IMG/VR virus record: IMGVR_UViG_3300042556_001594
Location: 1-34,441 of that record
Direction: 5' to 3' (one strand)
From: a virus
DNA: 34,441 nt
Of the stretch, positions 13,708 through 21,781 are shown one piece after another (position 1 is the stretch's first letter; each line of letters opens with the position of its first letter). The notes under the pieces are model-generated. The model was not told the origin of the DNA. It did not search any database and was given only the letters and a program-made list of their open reading frames with translations. The position numbers were made by a program, and so were the translations under genes.

Positions 13708-15291
13708 CTACTGAGAAAATACGTCGAAGTCAAGCGACAATACGCCGCCGTTCTTTTCCCACGTTTGACCGGCTGGCAGCAGGCCGCGCATCGAGCGGTA
13801 TTCCCCGCCGCCCAGCGTCAGGTAGCCCAGCGCATCGCCCAAGTCTGAATACGGATGGTTCTTATTCGGCTTGTCGTGGAAGCGTTCTTCGCCCGAAACC
13901 TGCACCCGCTTGTAGTGCCAGCCGCCGGACAACGCCTTCCGCAGCATCCGGCACCGCGAATGCACCAGCAACCCGGCCTGGCCGTACTCGGTGGTGACGC
14001 GGCGGCCTAGCGCGTTCTCGATCGCCTGGATGCGCATGGCTGGCTCGTTGGACGGCGCTGGCTCGATAGGGATGCCGTCATTTCGCAGGTGGTCAAAAAT
14101 AACCGTCTCAAACAGCTCGTCGCGCTTTGCGCCGGCAGGATCTCCATACGCCTTGCCGATCTGGATTGTCTGGCCGAAGCCGGGCACCGTTCCGATCAAT
14201 CGCTTCAGCTCGGTGGCAAAGCGACTAAGCCCCATGTCCGATGCATACATTTCGTAGTGAATGAGCCACACGCCCGCCGGGTGATACTGGCCGATGACGG
14301 CAGCGGGTTGCAGCGTGCCGCCGCCCACGTCGGCGCCAATCATCAGCGGCAACCCTTCCAGCACGGGGAAATCGGCGCTGCAGGCACGGTCATCGTAGGA
14401 CGGGATGACCGGCTTGCCTTCCTGCAGGAAGCCCGTCCGCGATTGCAGGAACCGCCGTATCCACGCCTCCGACGCGCCGCTGATGGTCTCAGCGTAGTAA
14501 TTCTTGCCCAGGTTGTTGATGTTCTCGGCCTGCGGGTTGACGATCCAGAACTTGCCCGCCGCCTTCATCGCATGGCCGGGGATGATGCGCCCGGCGAACC
14601 GTTCATCCTGCTCGGTGCAAAGCCATTGCCCATCCTGATGGGGAATGACATCAAGCACCGCGGGCGGCTGGCGGTAGAACGCCCAGCCCTCGGGCCGCTC
14701 CAGCTCCTTCGTGGCCAGCCAATGGTCATGGTCGACGGCGTTGGTGTCGCACAGGATCGTGGCGCGATGCGCCTCGAAGTCGCCCTGCCGGCGCGGGAAC
14801 CGGCCGACGCGGGTGCGCAGCATCTGGATGATCGCGGGCGGCAGCTCGCTCGCCTCGTTGCACCACGCCGCCGTCAGATCAAGCGAACGAAGGTGCCGCA
14901 CGTCCTTCGGCTTGTCCAGCGGAATGAACATAAACTCCGCCTCAATGCCGGGCTGGCCGTTGCGCGGCGGGCGGCTGATCACGTGGGTCATGGGCGAGGA
15001 TTCGCGCAGCGGCCCGGTCTTCTCCGGTGGCCAACACTCCTGCCACGTCTTCATCGTGGTGGTTTTCAATTCGCCGGACGTGTTGCGAATCAGGGCAAAG
15101 CGCGACCGGCGCATGTCGGTGCCAGGCTCGACCGGCTGGCTCGACGCGATCTGCATTAAATCCACGCAATGCGCGGTGGACTTGCCCGAACCGACCGGGC
15201 CGGTGGTGATGCGGATCTTGCTGGTGCCGTCGGCCAAAACCTGACCGATGACGGGCGACTGGCTGAAGTTAAACGTCGGGCGATAGCCCAT
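13708..15291 (-). CDS. terL: Terminase large subunit (TerL)
   Basis: 527 residues from the ATG at 15291, which overlaps the upstream stop (TGATG). The longer frame to 15465 has a basic, non-homologous N-terminal extension. Walker A is G-P-V-G-S-G-K-S-T at 31-39. Walker B with catalytic Glu lies around 137-146 (S-L-D-L-T-A-A-W-C-N-E). The RNase H-like nuclease acids are D321 (M-I-G-A-D-V-G-G-G), D384 (Y-G-D-P-A-G) and D483/D486 (Y-S-D-L-G-D-A-L-G-Y). It is the packaging motor and headful/cos nuclease. It is transcribed leftward with DNA-metabolism genes, about 10 kb from the small subunit on the other strand, which is unusual. Confidence 0.95.
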   Translation of the reverse strand: MGYRPTFNFSQSPVIGQVLADGTSKIRITTGPVGSGKSTAHCVDLMQIASSQPVEPGTDMRRSRFALIRNTSGELKTTTMKTWQECWPPEKTGPLRESSPMTHVISRPPRNGQPGIEAEFMFIPLDKPKDVRHLRSLDLTAAWCNEASELPPAIIQMLRTRVGRFPRRQGDFEAHRATILCDTNAVDHDHWLATKELERPEGWAFYRQPPAVLDVIPHQDGQWLCTEQDERFAGRIIPGHAMKAAGKFWIVNPQAENINNLGKNYYAETISGASEAWIRRFLQSRTGFLQEGKPVIPSYDDRACSADFPVLEGLPLMIGADVGGGTLQPAAVIGQYHPAGVWLIHYEMYASDMGLSRFATELKRLIGTVPGFGQTIQIGKAYGDPAGAKRDELFETVIFDHLRNDGIPIEPAPSNEPAMRIQAIENALGRRVTTEYGQAGLLVHSRCRMLRKALSGGWHYKRVQVSGEERFHDKPNKNHPYSDLGDALGYLTLGGGEYRSMRGLLPAGQTWEKNGGVLSLDFDVFSQ

Positions 15292-15617
15292 CAGCCGATG
15301 AATCCGCGCTCGGTCAGCTTGCGGATGTTGTCCACGTCGCGCTGCAGGGCGGCCTTGCCTTCCTCGGTCATGGCATCGCGCACGCCGCGGGAATTCGCGA
15401 GCACGCTGGTCATCCCTTCCTTGGTAAGCCAGTCGAAATTTGCGTCGATGAAGAACACCTCGCACAGCTTGACGGCCAGCGCCGCAAGGTCGGCCTGCCC
15501 GCCCATGACGTCAGTGTCAACCTCGACCGGATCGGTATAGATGATCTGGCGCGGCGGCAGGTGCGCCTTGATGTCAAAGTCGGTCGGCGTCGAGAGAATG
15601 ATCAGGTGGCGTTTCAC
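15291..15617 (-). CDS. Small protein upstream of TerL, unknown
   Basis: 108 residues, ATGA start overlap with GapR and TGATG overlap with TerL. N-terminal beta strand ([13 protein letters not shown]), then helices; C terminus [20 protein letters not shown]. By position it could be taken for a small terminase. However, a better TerS candidate is at 25206, and no DNA-binding helix-turn-helix is evident here. Confidence 0.65.
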   Translation of the reverse strand: MKRHLIILSTPTDFDIKAHLPPRQIIYTDPVEVDTDVMGGQADLAALAVKLCEVFFIDANFDWLTKEGMTSVLANSRGVRDAMTEEGKAALQRDVDNIRKLTERGFIG

Positions 15618-15919
15618 TGTGGCCTCGCTTCCATGCTGGTTGCACGGCGCACGGCGGACTGGCCAAGCGGAGTATCCGCCAGCATCCCAAGCGCGCTCAT
15701 GTAGATGTCAATCAGGGCTTCCTGTTCCTGAAACTCCGCGCGGTCCATTTTGCGCAGGCGGATGACCTTGCGCACGATCTTTGCGTCGAAGCCGTCCGAC
15801 TTCAGCTCGGCATAGACCTCCTTGACGTCGGCGGACAGGGCGGTTTTCTCCTCCTCTAGCCGTTCGATGCGCTCGACATATGACCGCAGCTTGTCCGATG
15901 CGATGATGCTATCGCCCAT
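15614..15919 (-). CDS. gapR: GapR family (DUF2312) nucleoid-associated protein
   Basis: 101 residues, GGGAG 7 nt before the ATG. Residues 9-80 carry the family signature: [15 protein letters not shown], then [27 protein letters not shown], then [10 protein letters not shown]. In Caulobacter, GapR tetramers clamp overtwisted AT-rich DNA ahead of replication and transcription and stimulate type II topoisomerases. A phage copy could help its own replication or packaging, or alter host chromosome topology. It marks the host as alphaproteobacterial. The C terminus (about 20 residues) is polar and variable. Confidence 0.9.
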   Translation of the reverse strand: MGDSIIASDKLRSYVERIERLEEEKTALSADVKEVYAELKSDGFDAKIVRKVIRLRKMDRAEFQEQEALIDIYMSALGMLADTPLGQSAVRRATSMEARPQ

Positions 15920-16079
15920 TGTTCAACTCCCTTTTCAGCCTGGCGGCCATGATGCGGACCAGCTTTCGCCGGGCACTGTGAACGGTTCCGGCGCGCTGGC
16001 CAATCGCGATCTTGACCGCGCGTTGCCCGGCCCGTTGCGCCCGCAGCGTGGCGGCGTCGTTGAGATCAAGCTGCCGCAT
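15909..16079 (-). CDS. Small basic protein, unknown
   Basis: 56 residues from the ATG at 16079 (AAGAGA just upstream), overlapping the methyltransferase 3' end by 14 bp. An upstream in-frame start at 16100 is possible. Rich in Arg/Lys and Ala ([17 protein letters not shown]). Could bind nucleic acid, but nothing specific is recognised. Confidence 0.5.
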   Translation of the reverse strand: MRQLDLNDAATLRAQRAGQRAVKIAIGQRAGTVHSARRKLVRIMAARLKRELNNGR

Positions 16080-16953
16080 TCTCTTGGGCAAACAGATCAA
16101 TCTGCTTGTCCTGCGCGTCGAGGTAGCGGCACGCCTGCCGGAAATAGGACGGCTTCAATTCGACGCCGACGAACTTGCGCCCGAGCTTCAGCGCCGTCAC
16201 GCCCTCGCTGCCGATGCCCATGAACGGCGACAGGACAACCTCGCCAGGATTACTCCACATGATGCAACCGCGCTCGATCACGTCGAGTTGCAGCGGGCAC
16301 AGGTGGCGCTCGTCGCCGGTTTCCTTCGCTGCCCGGACGTTGAGCACGTTGGACTGGTTGATAGTCATCCATACCGGCGATGCCCATTCCTGCCACTGGT
16401 CAAGCGGAAATGACTGCGGCGTCTGCTTGATCGGCGCGGCGTTGTCGCCCGGCTTCACGAACGTCATCAGATAGTCCGGCATCCCGCCGCGCGACTTGAT
16501 GCTGTCCTTCTGCAGTTGCTTGTAGAGCAGGCCGACATGCTTGGTCCGGGTCATCTCCGTGACGGGCGATTTCCAGATGGTGCGCCGGCTGTGCAAGATC
16601 CATCCCGCCGCCTCATGGATGCGGATGATGTCGCCGCTGAAATCCTTGATGCCAACGGCGCCTTCGCGCCACTTGGTCATCGGCAGGTCGGAGCAATGCA
16701 CGGCCGTGATGCGGCCCGGCTTGGTGATGCGGAACATTTCCCGCACCAGATAGCCATAGTGTTCCGCGAACTCGTCATCGGTGCTGTTGCCCATGTCGGC
16801 AGCGGATTCGCTGTAGACAAAGAGCGATCCGAACGGCGGCGAGTAGATCGAGAAATCGACGCAGGCATCGGGCATCTGCGAAACCACGTCAACGCAGTCG
16901 CCATTGTATGCCGTGAACTTGTCGCCGTGATGTTCAGCCAGGCAGCGGATCAT
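16066..16953 (-). CDS. DNA methyltransferase, N4-cytosine/N6-adenine type
   Basis: 295 residues from the ATG at 16953 (ATGA overlap with the helicase stop); an ATG two codons earlier is also possible. Catalytic motif IV reads S-P-P-F at 38-41, closer to the S-P-P-Y of N4-cytosine and some N6-adenine enzymes than to D-P-P-Y. The AdoMet-binding motif is at the C-terminal end (L-S-P-F-M-G-I-G-S-E-G near 241-251, then F-V-G-V-E-L), giving the IV-then-I order of the beta class. No restriction endonuclease is nearby, so it is an orphan enzyme. Protection against host restriction or epigenetic marking are both possible. The target site cannot be read from sequence. Confidence 0.88.
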   Translation of the reverse strand: MIRCLAEHHGDKFTAYNGDCVDVVSQMPDACVDFSIYSPPFGSLFVYSESAADMGNSTDDEFAEHYGYLVREMFRITKPGRITAVHCSDLPMTKWREGAVGIKDFSGDIIRIHEAAGWILHSRRTIWKSPVTEMTRTKHVGLLYKQLQKDSIKSRGGMPDYLMTFVKPGDNAAPIKQTPQSFPLDQWQEWASPVWMTINQSNVLNVRAAKETGDERHLCPLQLDVIERGCIMWSNPGEVVLSPFMGIGSEGVTALKLGRKFVGVELKPSYFRQACRYLDAQDKQIDLFAQENAAA

Positions 16954-18332
16954 AGCCATTTCGGAAGCCTCCCCTCGTGTGTTGGATTGTAACCGATGCG
17001 GGCGACCTGATCGCCGTATACCGCATCGCGCATCGCCTGCCGCATTGCGGCGCGCATCCTATCGTGGTCTGCCGCTTTGCGCTCCACGACGCGGCCGATC
17101 TCGGTTTCACCTTCGGCCACGACAACATGCACTTGCAGGTTGCGCGTCTGGCCAAAGCGCCAGCATCGCCGGACGGCCTGATACCATGCCTCGTAGGAAT
17201 AGGACCGGCCGCAGAAGATCATCCGGGCACAGTGCGACCAGTCGAGGCCAAAGCCAAGCATGGACGGCTTGCCGATCAGATGCTGGATGGAACCCGTCGC
17301 GAAGCCTTCAATGCGTTCCTCTTTCTTCTCAGTGGGCATCGATCCCCGCACGTCAAGCGCGGTCGGGATCGCGGCCAGTAGGGCATCGGCCTCGTAGTCG
17401 GTATCGCACCAAATGATCCATGGTTCACTGGCATCTTCCGCCACAATGGCCGCAACCTTCTCCGCACGGGCGGCGCTCGTCTGCCGCTTTACATCGTGCA
17501 TGTTGGTCGCGCTCATGTTGACCTGGCCAAACATATCGGAAAGGTCACTGTCTACGTTGCTGTCGCGGGCGCGGTGGCGGATAACGTCGAAGGGCGGCAG
17601 CACATAGCCATCATCGTTGTCGCCCAGGTCAGACGGCAGGCTGGCCATGCGTGCCCATGACGCCATCCAGCGCCAGAAATCTCGCTCGGCATGGCCCTTA
17701 AGCCGCCATGTCTGCGATGCTGTAGATGCGTCGTTGATAAACCACCGGCTCAACATTTCGTTGGCCTGCATAATCGACAGGAACTCGGCATAGTTGCCGA
17801 TCTCCATGTGATCGTTGGGCGCTGGCGTTGCCGTGGCGGCCAGTCGAAAGCGGTGCCCGCCAAATGCCGCGATCAGTGCCTTGGTGGTTTTGCCGGTAAA
17901 GCTCTTAAGAATAGATGCCTCGTCAAGCGCCACCGCGCCATAGGCCGATGGGTCGAGTTTGTCGAGACGGTCATAGTTGCAGATGTTGATGCCCGGCCCG
18001 GCCTCGGATTGCTCGCGGATGACGCGGGCCTCATAGCCCCAGCGTTCGGCGCGGCGGCGCGTCTGGCCAGCAACCGCAAGCGGCGTCAAGATCAGCGCCC
18101 GTCCATTTGTGGCGCGCATCGCCTGGTTGCACCATTCCAACTGAACTTCCGTCTTGCCCATGCCGGTGTCGAGAAAGCACCCGGTTGACCCAACGCGCAG
18201 CGCAAATTCGACGCATAGCCGCTGGAACGGGAACAGGTGCGGCGCAAGGTCCGGCACGGTGTCCAGTCCCCGGATCGCAGGTGTCACGGCCTTCGACGCG
18301 AGGAATGACTTGTAGTCAGGTCGCATGTTCAT
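16950..18332 (-). CDS. SNF2-like superfamily 2 helicase/translocase
   Basis: 460 residues, start by ATGA overlap. Motif I is D-T-G-M-G-K-T at 55-61, motif II D-E-A-S at 137-140, motif III A-T-A-T-P-A-P-N-D near 166-174 and motif VI Q-A-V-R-R-C-W-R-F-G-Q near 385-395. This is the compact Snf2/DEAD-like type found in many phages, often beside a DNA methyltransferase as here. It would move along DNA using ATP; roles in replication, recombination or displacing bound proteins have been proposed. The C-terminal 65 residues are helical and charged. Confidence 0.9.
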   Translation of the reverse strand: MNMRPDYKSFLASKAVTPAIRGLDTVPDLAPHLFPFQRLCVEFALRVGSTGCFLDTGMGKTEVQLEWCNQAMRATNGRALILTPLAVAGQTRRRAERWGYEARVIREQSEAGPGINICNYDRLDKLDPSAYGAVALDEASILKSFTGKTTKALIAAFGGHRFRLAATATPAPNDHMEIGNYAEFLSIMQANEMLSRWFINDASTASQTWRLKGHAERDFWRWMASWARMASLPSDLGDNDDGYVLPPFDVIRHRARDSNVDSDLSDMFGQVNMSATNMHDVKRQTSAARAEKVAAIVAEDASEPWIIWCDTDYEADALLAAIPTALDVRGSMPTEKKEERIEGFATGSIQHLIGKPSMLGFGLDWSHCARMIFCGRSYSYEAWYQAVRRCWRFGQTRNLQVHVVVAEGETEIGRVVERKAADHDRMRAAMRQAMRDAVYGDQVARIGYNPTHEGRLPKWL

Positions 18333-18520
18333 GCCACCTTCTCCGCAATCATCTTAAGCATGGCGATCTCCCGTTTCATGTCGAGGCATGTCCGCGTGTG
18401 GATCAGCCGTTCGACTTCGCTTTCGGCTAGGCGGATTGCCCGGCCGATCTCTGCCGTGTTCATGCCATTGACAAAACGGCGCATGACATCGATGCGCTCG
18501 CGCGCGGCGGCTCTTGTCAT
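18329..18520 (-). CDS. Small helix-turn-helix-like protein
   Basis: 63 residues from the ATG at 18520 (ATGA overlap with the TM micropeptide). Residues 17-42 (FVNGMNTAEIGRAIRLAESEVERLIH) fit a helix-turn-helix of the sigma-region-4/transposase type, with M-N-T-A-E-I-G-R-A-I as first helix and turn. It could act as a DNA-binding regulator. Identity with a named family was not recognised. Confidence 0.6.
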   Translation of the reverse strand: MTRAAARERIDVMRRFVNGMNTAEIGRAIRLAESEVERLIHTRTCLDMKREIAMLKMIAEKVA

Positions 18521-18612
18521 ACCGTCACCAATCGCATCAGCGCAATCGTTGTCATCACTGCAACCCAGAAACACGTTACCGCCAGCAAGTCGCCCCACGC
18601 TTCCTTGCTCAT
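18517..18612 (-). CDS. 31-residue membrane peptide
   Basis: M-S-K-E-A-W-G-D-L-L, then a single hydrophobic span (about residues 9-29), with AAAGGTGA placed 4-11 nt before the ATG. Coupled by ATGA to the next gene. The good ribosome site and exact coupling support a real gene. Function unknown. Confidence 0.6.
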   Translation of the reverse strand: MSKEAWGDLLAVTCFWVAVMTTIALMRLVTV

Positions 18613-18616
18613 GTCG

Positions 18617-18862
18617 TCACCTTTGCAGGATGTTCGGCGCTTTCGCGCGCGGTGCATATTTGTCCATTTCGTACTTCCGCGTCGTCTTGCGCAGATACGC
18701 GGTGCACGGGTCAAGAGCGGGGGCGGCGGCCATGTCCTCGTAATGCGGCTCTGTGAGAACCGGAGAGGCAGGAATTGACACGGGCTGCTCGCCCACGCTG
18801 GCCGCCTTGGTATGCTCCGGCGCCCCACGCGCCGGCCGGAGAAGCGCCCCTCTGGCAGTCAT
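18617..18862 (-). CDS. Hypothetical protein
   Basis: 81 residues, start 1 nt after the upstream stop (TGACATG). Low-complexity N terminus, then C-T-A-Y-L-R-K-T-T-R-K-Y-E-M-D-K-Y near residues 53-69. The short basic C terminus may bind nucleic acid. No family recognised. Confidence 0.5.
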   Translation of the reverse strand: MTARGALLRPARGAPEHTKAASVGEQPVSIPASPVLTEPHYEDMAAAPALDPCTAYLRKTTRKYEMDKYAPRAKAPNILQR

Positions 18863-18863
18863 G

Positions 18864-19031
18864 TCAGCGCGCCTTGACCTTGGCGGCGCCGCGAACCTGC
18901 GTCAGCTCGACCAGGCCATCAAGCCACGCCTTCAGATCCTCGGCGGACATGCCGACGACTTCGGCAAGGTCGCGGTGATCTTCGGCCAGCTTCACGCCCG
19001 GCGCGTCGGAAATAATGATTCGTACGTTCAT
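18864..19031 (-). CDS. 55-residue protein, unknown
   Basis: M-N-V-R-I-I-I-S-D-A-P-G-V-K-L-A-E-D-H-R, then E-V-V-G-M-S-A-E-D-L-K-A-W-L-D-G-L and a basic tail. It starts by ATGA overlap with the upstream stop and fills an otherwise empty 165-bp slot in the operon. The middle could be a short helix-turn-helix, but it is too small for certainty. Confidence 0.6.
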   Translation of the reverse strand: MNVRIIISDAPGVKLAEDHRDLAEVVGMSAEDLKAWLDGLVELTQVRGAAKVKAR

Positions 19032-19366
19032 TGGATGCCCCACCTTTTCATCATGTCCCGGTCATCCGCCGAGACGTTCGGATTCTCGATGTCCTTCACC
19101 ACCACTGCGAAATGATGCCACCACTTGACGATCTGCAACTGCTCGCGCCGTTCGAGAAACTTCCACTCGACGCCGCGCAGGATACCGGACGGCAGCACGT
19201 CCACCACGTCGCCCGCGATCACGATGCCATTGCTGACCTTGCGACCTTCGATCGCTTGATTGAACGCCTTGGGCACCATGTGGCGGCCCTTGAAATCCCA
19301 CCAGGTGCTGGCGCGGCCGACCGCCTCGCTTACCTTCATGCCGGACGACAGGCGGTCCTCGATCAA
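19028..19366 (-). CDS. Hypothetical DNA-metabolism protein
   Basis: 112 residues from a TTG at 19366 that overlaps the upstream TGA (TTGA). The next ATG is at 19339. Predicted beta-rich core (V-S-N-G-I-V-I-A-G-D-V-V-D-V-L-P-S-G-I-L-R-G-V-E-W-K-F-L-E-R-R-E-Q-L) with basic residues. Position after the RecA-like ATPase suggests a partner in recombination. No family recognised. Confidence 0.6.
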   Translation of the reverse strand: MIEDRLSSGMKVSEAVGRASTWWDFKGRHMVPKAFNQAIEGRKVSNGIVIAGDVVDVLPSGILRGVEWKFLERREQLQIVKWWHHFAVVVKDIENPNVSADDRDMMKRWGIQ

Positions 19367-20421
19367 AGCGACACCTCGCTGATTCGTTCGTTGATCATAT
19401 TCTGGATTGCGTGACCGGCTTCACTGTCTTTTGCGGCAATGTCCAAAAATACGTCAGCGTTGCGCTTGCGGAAAGCGTCGATGCGGGCGGTGTCACCCAT
19501 GGCGGTCAGGCCCTGCTTCAGCCTGGCGGCAAAGGCGTCCCGATCGGTAAACTTCTCGATCTTGCCGTCGGCCTTGATCAGCCGCCACGACGGGGCTGCG
19601 CTGGCGTCTGGCAGGCCCTTGTCGGTCGGGTTGGCCATGGGCGGCTCGGTCGGCAGCGGCGCTTCAGCGGGCGGCTTTGGGGCCTTGGCGGCGGCCCCAC
19701 CACCCCGCGCCCATTCGGCGAGCTGTTCGCCGTGGCGCTCGGATAGCTGCTCGCCGTGCTTGAATATCTCGGCATGGGCGCCCTCCATCTTCCACGACTT
19801 GTAATCGGTAAGGTCGATATAGCCCTTGCGCTCGGTGGCCAGCCGAAAGGACACCGTGACCTCAAACAGGAACGACTGGTTGCAGACGGCCTTAAAGAAC
19901 TTCTCGGCTGGCGGCTTGAATGTTTCCTCGCCGCGGATGCTGAAGATGATGGGAATGCGCCGCTCCAGCAGCGAATAGACCATCGACTTGTGGGCCTGCT
20001 TCGGCTTGATCCACGAGGCGCCCTTGACGCGCTCCAGCTTCGATTCGTCGCCGCGCGCCATGCGCTGCGCTTCCTCGTCTGCCCACCCCAGCACGCCACC
20101 CAGGCCCGCCCATTCGGCGCTGAAACTGTCGATGACCAGCACGTCATACTTGGCGGCCTCGGCATCGCGCGCCAGATCGGCATAGCGGCTGGGGCGGTGC
20201 GGTGGGTCCATCATCGCGACGTCAAAGGCAAACTCTTTCTTGAGGTGCAGTGTGCGCCCGCCCTCGGTGTCGGCCACGGCGATACGGCCATGCGGCCCGG
20301 CGATGCCACGGGCGAGGCGCAAAGCAGAGAACGTCTTGCCGCTGTTGGTCCCGCCGACCAGCGCAACAAAAAGCCCGTGCCTGTCGTGAATGTCCCTTGC
20401 CGGGCGAAACTCAAAACTCAT
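19363..20421 (-). CDS. RecA-like AAA ATPase (phage Sak4-type)
   Basis: 352 residues, AGGAG 7 nt upstream, the upstream TAG being part of that site. Walker A G-G-T-N-S-G-K-T at 23-30; Walker B hydrophobic strand ending in D at K-Y-D-V-L-V-I-D-S-F near 91-100. The N-terminal 225 residues form the AAA_24-like core used by phage Sak4 single-strand annealing/recombination proteins. A Pro/Ala-rich linker (about 236-275) leads to a small C-terminal domain (about 280-350). With the exonuclease two genes upstream it makes a plausible two-component recombination system. Strand annealing activity is inferred. Confidence 0.8.
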   Translation of the reverse strand: MSFEFRPARDIHDRHGLFVALVGGTNSGKTFSALRLARGIAGPHGRIAVADTEGGRTLHLKKEFAFDVAMMDPPHRPSRYADLARDAEAAKYDVLVIDSFSAEWAGLGGVLGWADEEAQRMARGDESKLERVKGASWIKPKQAHKSMVYSLLERRIPIIFSIRGEETFKPPAEKFFKAVCNQSFLFEVTVSFRLATERKGYIDLTDYKSWKMEGAHAEIFKHGEQLSERHGEQLAEWARGGGAAAKAPKPPAEAPLPTEPPMANPTDKGLPDASAAPSWRLIKADGKIEKFTDRDAFAARLKQGLTAMGDTARIDAFRKRNADVFLDIAAKDSEAGHAIQNMINERISEVSL

Positions 20422-20431
20422 CGTCGCTCTC

Positions 20432-20584
20432 CTAGTTGAACGCCGCGAGAAAGGCGACCATCGCCAGTGCGGCCCATGTCATCCGAAATGCCCCGCCGAA
20501 GTCGCGGATGGCGTCCCCATCGGAAACCGTCAGCGCCAGCATACAGAAAAATACGCCGATGAAAACACATAACGTGCGTTTCAC
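20432..20584 (-). CDS. 50-residue two-TM protein
   Basis: GTG start at 20584 overlaps the exonuclease stop (GTGA). Two hydrophobic spans (about 4-20, FVIGVFFCMLALTV type, and 36-49) separated by a short polar loop S-D-G-D-A-I-R-D-F. It sits between two recombination genes. Function unknown. Confidence 0.6.
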   Translation of the reverse strand: MKRTLCVFIGVFFCMLALTVSDGDAIRDFGGAFRMTWAALAMVAFLAAFN

Positions 20585-21486
20585 AACGGCGCCTGCCAGT
20601 GCATCATCCGGTTGATGTCCACGCCGTGCTGCTGGTCGCGTTCCTCGCGCTCGAGCCATTGCTTTTCGTGCCAGGCCGGGGGCTCGACATAGACCGTGCG
20701 GCCCGGATAGCCCGGCCACTGGTTCGCCTTCATGCACTGCGACCATAGGGCCAGCGCGGCATCGACCTTGCGGTCGGCCATGTCTAGCGCCGCCGGGGTG
20801 AGCGCGGCGACCGTGAGCGCGTAGGGCGCAGTTTTCTCCTGCACGATAAAGCGAAACTGCGGGCTGTGGACGGCCAGAATCTTGCGAATGCCGCGCCGGT
20901 AGAATGCGGCCTGCACGTCATAGCCATTGCCGAACACGCTGCGAACCACGGCCTCGGGCGATGCGTCGGTGGTGGTCTTGTAGTCGTCGAAGAACACGCG
21001 GTCTTTCGGGAGCCAGTCGAGGCGGCAGCGGCACCACACATCGCCCTCGCGCCAGATCAGCGTGACCTCTGGCTGGCCGTTGGTGAAGGCGCCGGCCGCT
21101 TCCTCGTGGCCCGATAGCTGCGCGCGGCAGGCTTGGTGCATCGCGACGATGCCCTCGAATTGCTCCGTCAGCACGGGGATCTTGCCATCGGCCCGCGCCT
21201 TGTCGCGCGCTTCCTGCGCCGCCTTGGTGCGGTAGCTGTCGGCTTCGATGATCGACAGATCGGCGCCCTTGCCCAGCACGACGCGGTGCGCCGCCGAGCC
21301 AATGTCAAAGATGCCGCTTTCCTCGGGCTCGTGTCGCTTGTTTAGCCTGGGGTGAGCGGTCCACGCATGGCGCGGCGACTGGTCAAGCAGCAGCCGGGCG
21401 ATGCTCGACGATAGCGACGGCTGCAGAGCTGGGTCGGCGTGATACTCAGTCTCGCCAATCTCGTGGATGCCTTCGGTCAGGCTCAT
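20581..21486 (-). CDS. PDDEXK exonuclease, RecE/Cas4-like
   Basis: 301 residues from the ATG at 21486, coupled by ATGA to a 24-codon frame; the longer frame to 21735 has an unrelated basic extension. An N-terminal G-S-A-A-H-R-V-V-L (63-71) matches the RecE/DUF3799-type helix. The nuclease core shows R-L-D-W-L near 155-159 (D157), then F-F-D-D-Y-K-T-T at 165-172 (D168, K170), and Q-A-A-F-Y near 192-196. This is the layout of exodeoxyribonuclease VIII-type enzymes that resect double-strand ends. It would work with the RecA-like ATPase. Confidence 0.85.
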   Translation of the reverse strand: MSLTEGIHEIGETEYHADPALQPSLSSSIARLLLDQSPRHAWTAHPRLNKRHEPEESGIFDIGSAAHRVVLGKGADLSIIEADSYRTKAAQEARDKARADGKIPVLTEQFEGIVAMHQACRAQLSGHEEAAGAFTNGQPEVTLIWREGDVWCRCRLDWLPKDRVFFDDYKTTTDASPEAVVRSVFGNGYDVQAAFYRRGIRKILAVHSPQFRFIVQEKTAPYALTVAALTPAALDMADRKVDAALALWSQCMKANQWPGYPGRTVYVEPPAWHEKQWLEREERDQQHGVDINRMMHWQAPL

Positions 21487-21557
21487 GGCAGCACCGCCAG
21501 CAGGGAGAACAGCATGGCAAAGATCAGGAACGCGCACATAAACTCGGCAACGGTCAT
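21483..21557 (-). CDS. 24-residue hydrophobic peptide
   Basis: M-T-V-A-E-F-M-C-A-F-L-I-F-A-M-L-F-S-L-L-A-V-L-P: a single membrane span and nothing else. It has ATGA overlaps at both ends, onto the preceding stop and onto the exonuclease start. Either a true micropeptide or a translated coupler. Confidence 0.5.
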   Translation of the reverse strand: MTVAEFMCAFLIFAMLFSLLAVLP

Positions 21558-21781
21558 TTGGTTTCCTTTCGCGGATCGCTCGCAAGGATGCTGTTGATGT
21601 GCAGCAGGGCAAGGTCTTTCTCGCCGTTGATGATGGCCCGCCGGGCGTGCTCCGCAGCGTCCAGCGCGGAAATGAACAACCCGGCCAGCGCACCGGAGAC
21701 GACCGGGTAAAACCGATCGTCCGACGGCTGGTCATGCTGCCGTGCCACAGCGTCCAGTAGGTTCAATGGAATGCGGGGCAT
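21554..21781 (-). CDS. Hypothetical protein
   Basis: 75 residues from the ATG at 21781 (TGATG overlap with the methyltransferase-like gene). Helical; G-A-L-A-G-L-F-I-S-A-L-D-A-A-E-H-A-R-R-A-I-I-N near 31-53. No domain recognised. Confidence 0.6.
   Translation of the reverse strand: MPRIPLNLLDAVARQHDQPSDDRFYPVVSGALAGLFISALDAAEHARRAIINGEKDLALLHINSILASDPRKETK

Noticed and set aside
14970-14990. A second parS-like site (tcacgtg near 14977)
   Set aside because: Only the central 7 bp match. The flanks (ctga...ggtc) do not form the GTTTCACGTGAAAC core.
15291-15617. Candidate small terminase next to TerL
   Set aside because: Position suggests it, but no DNA-binding helices are evident and a much better Terminase_2-type protein is encoded at 25206.
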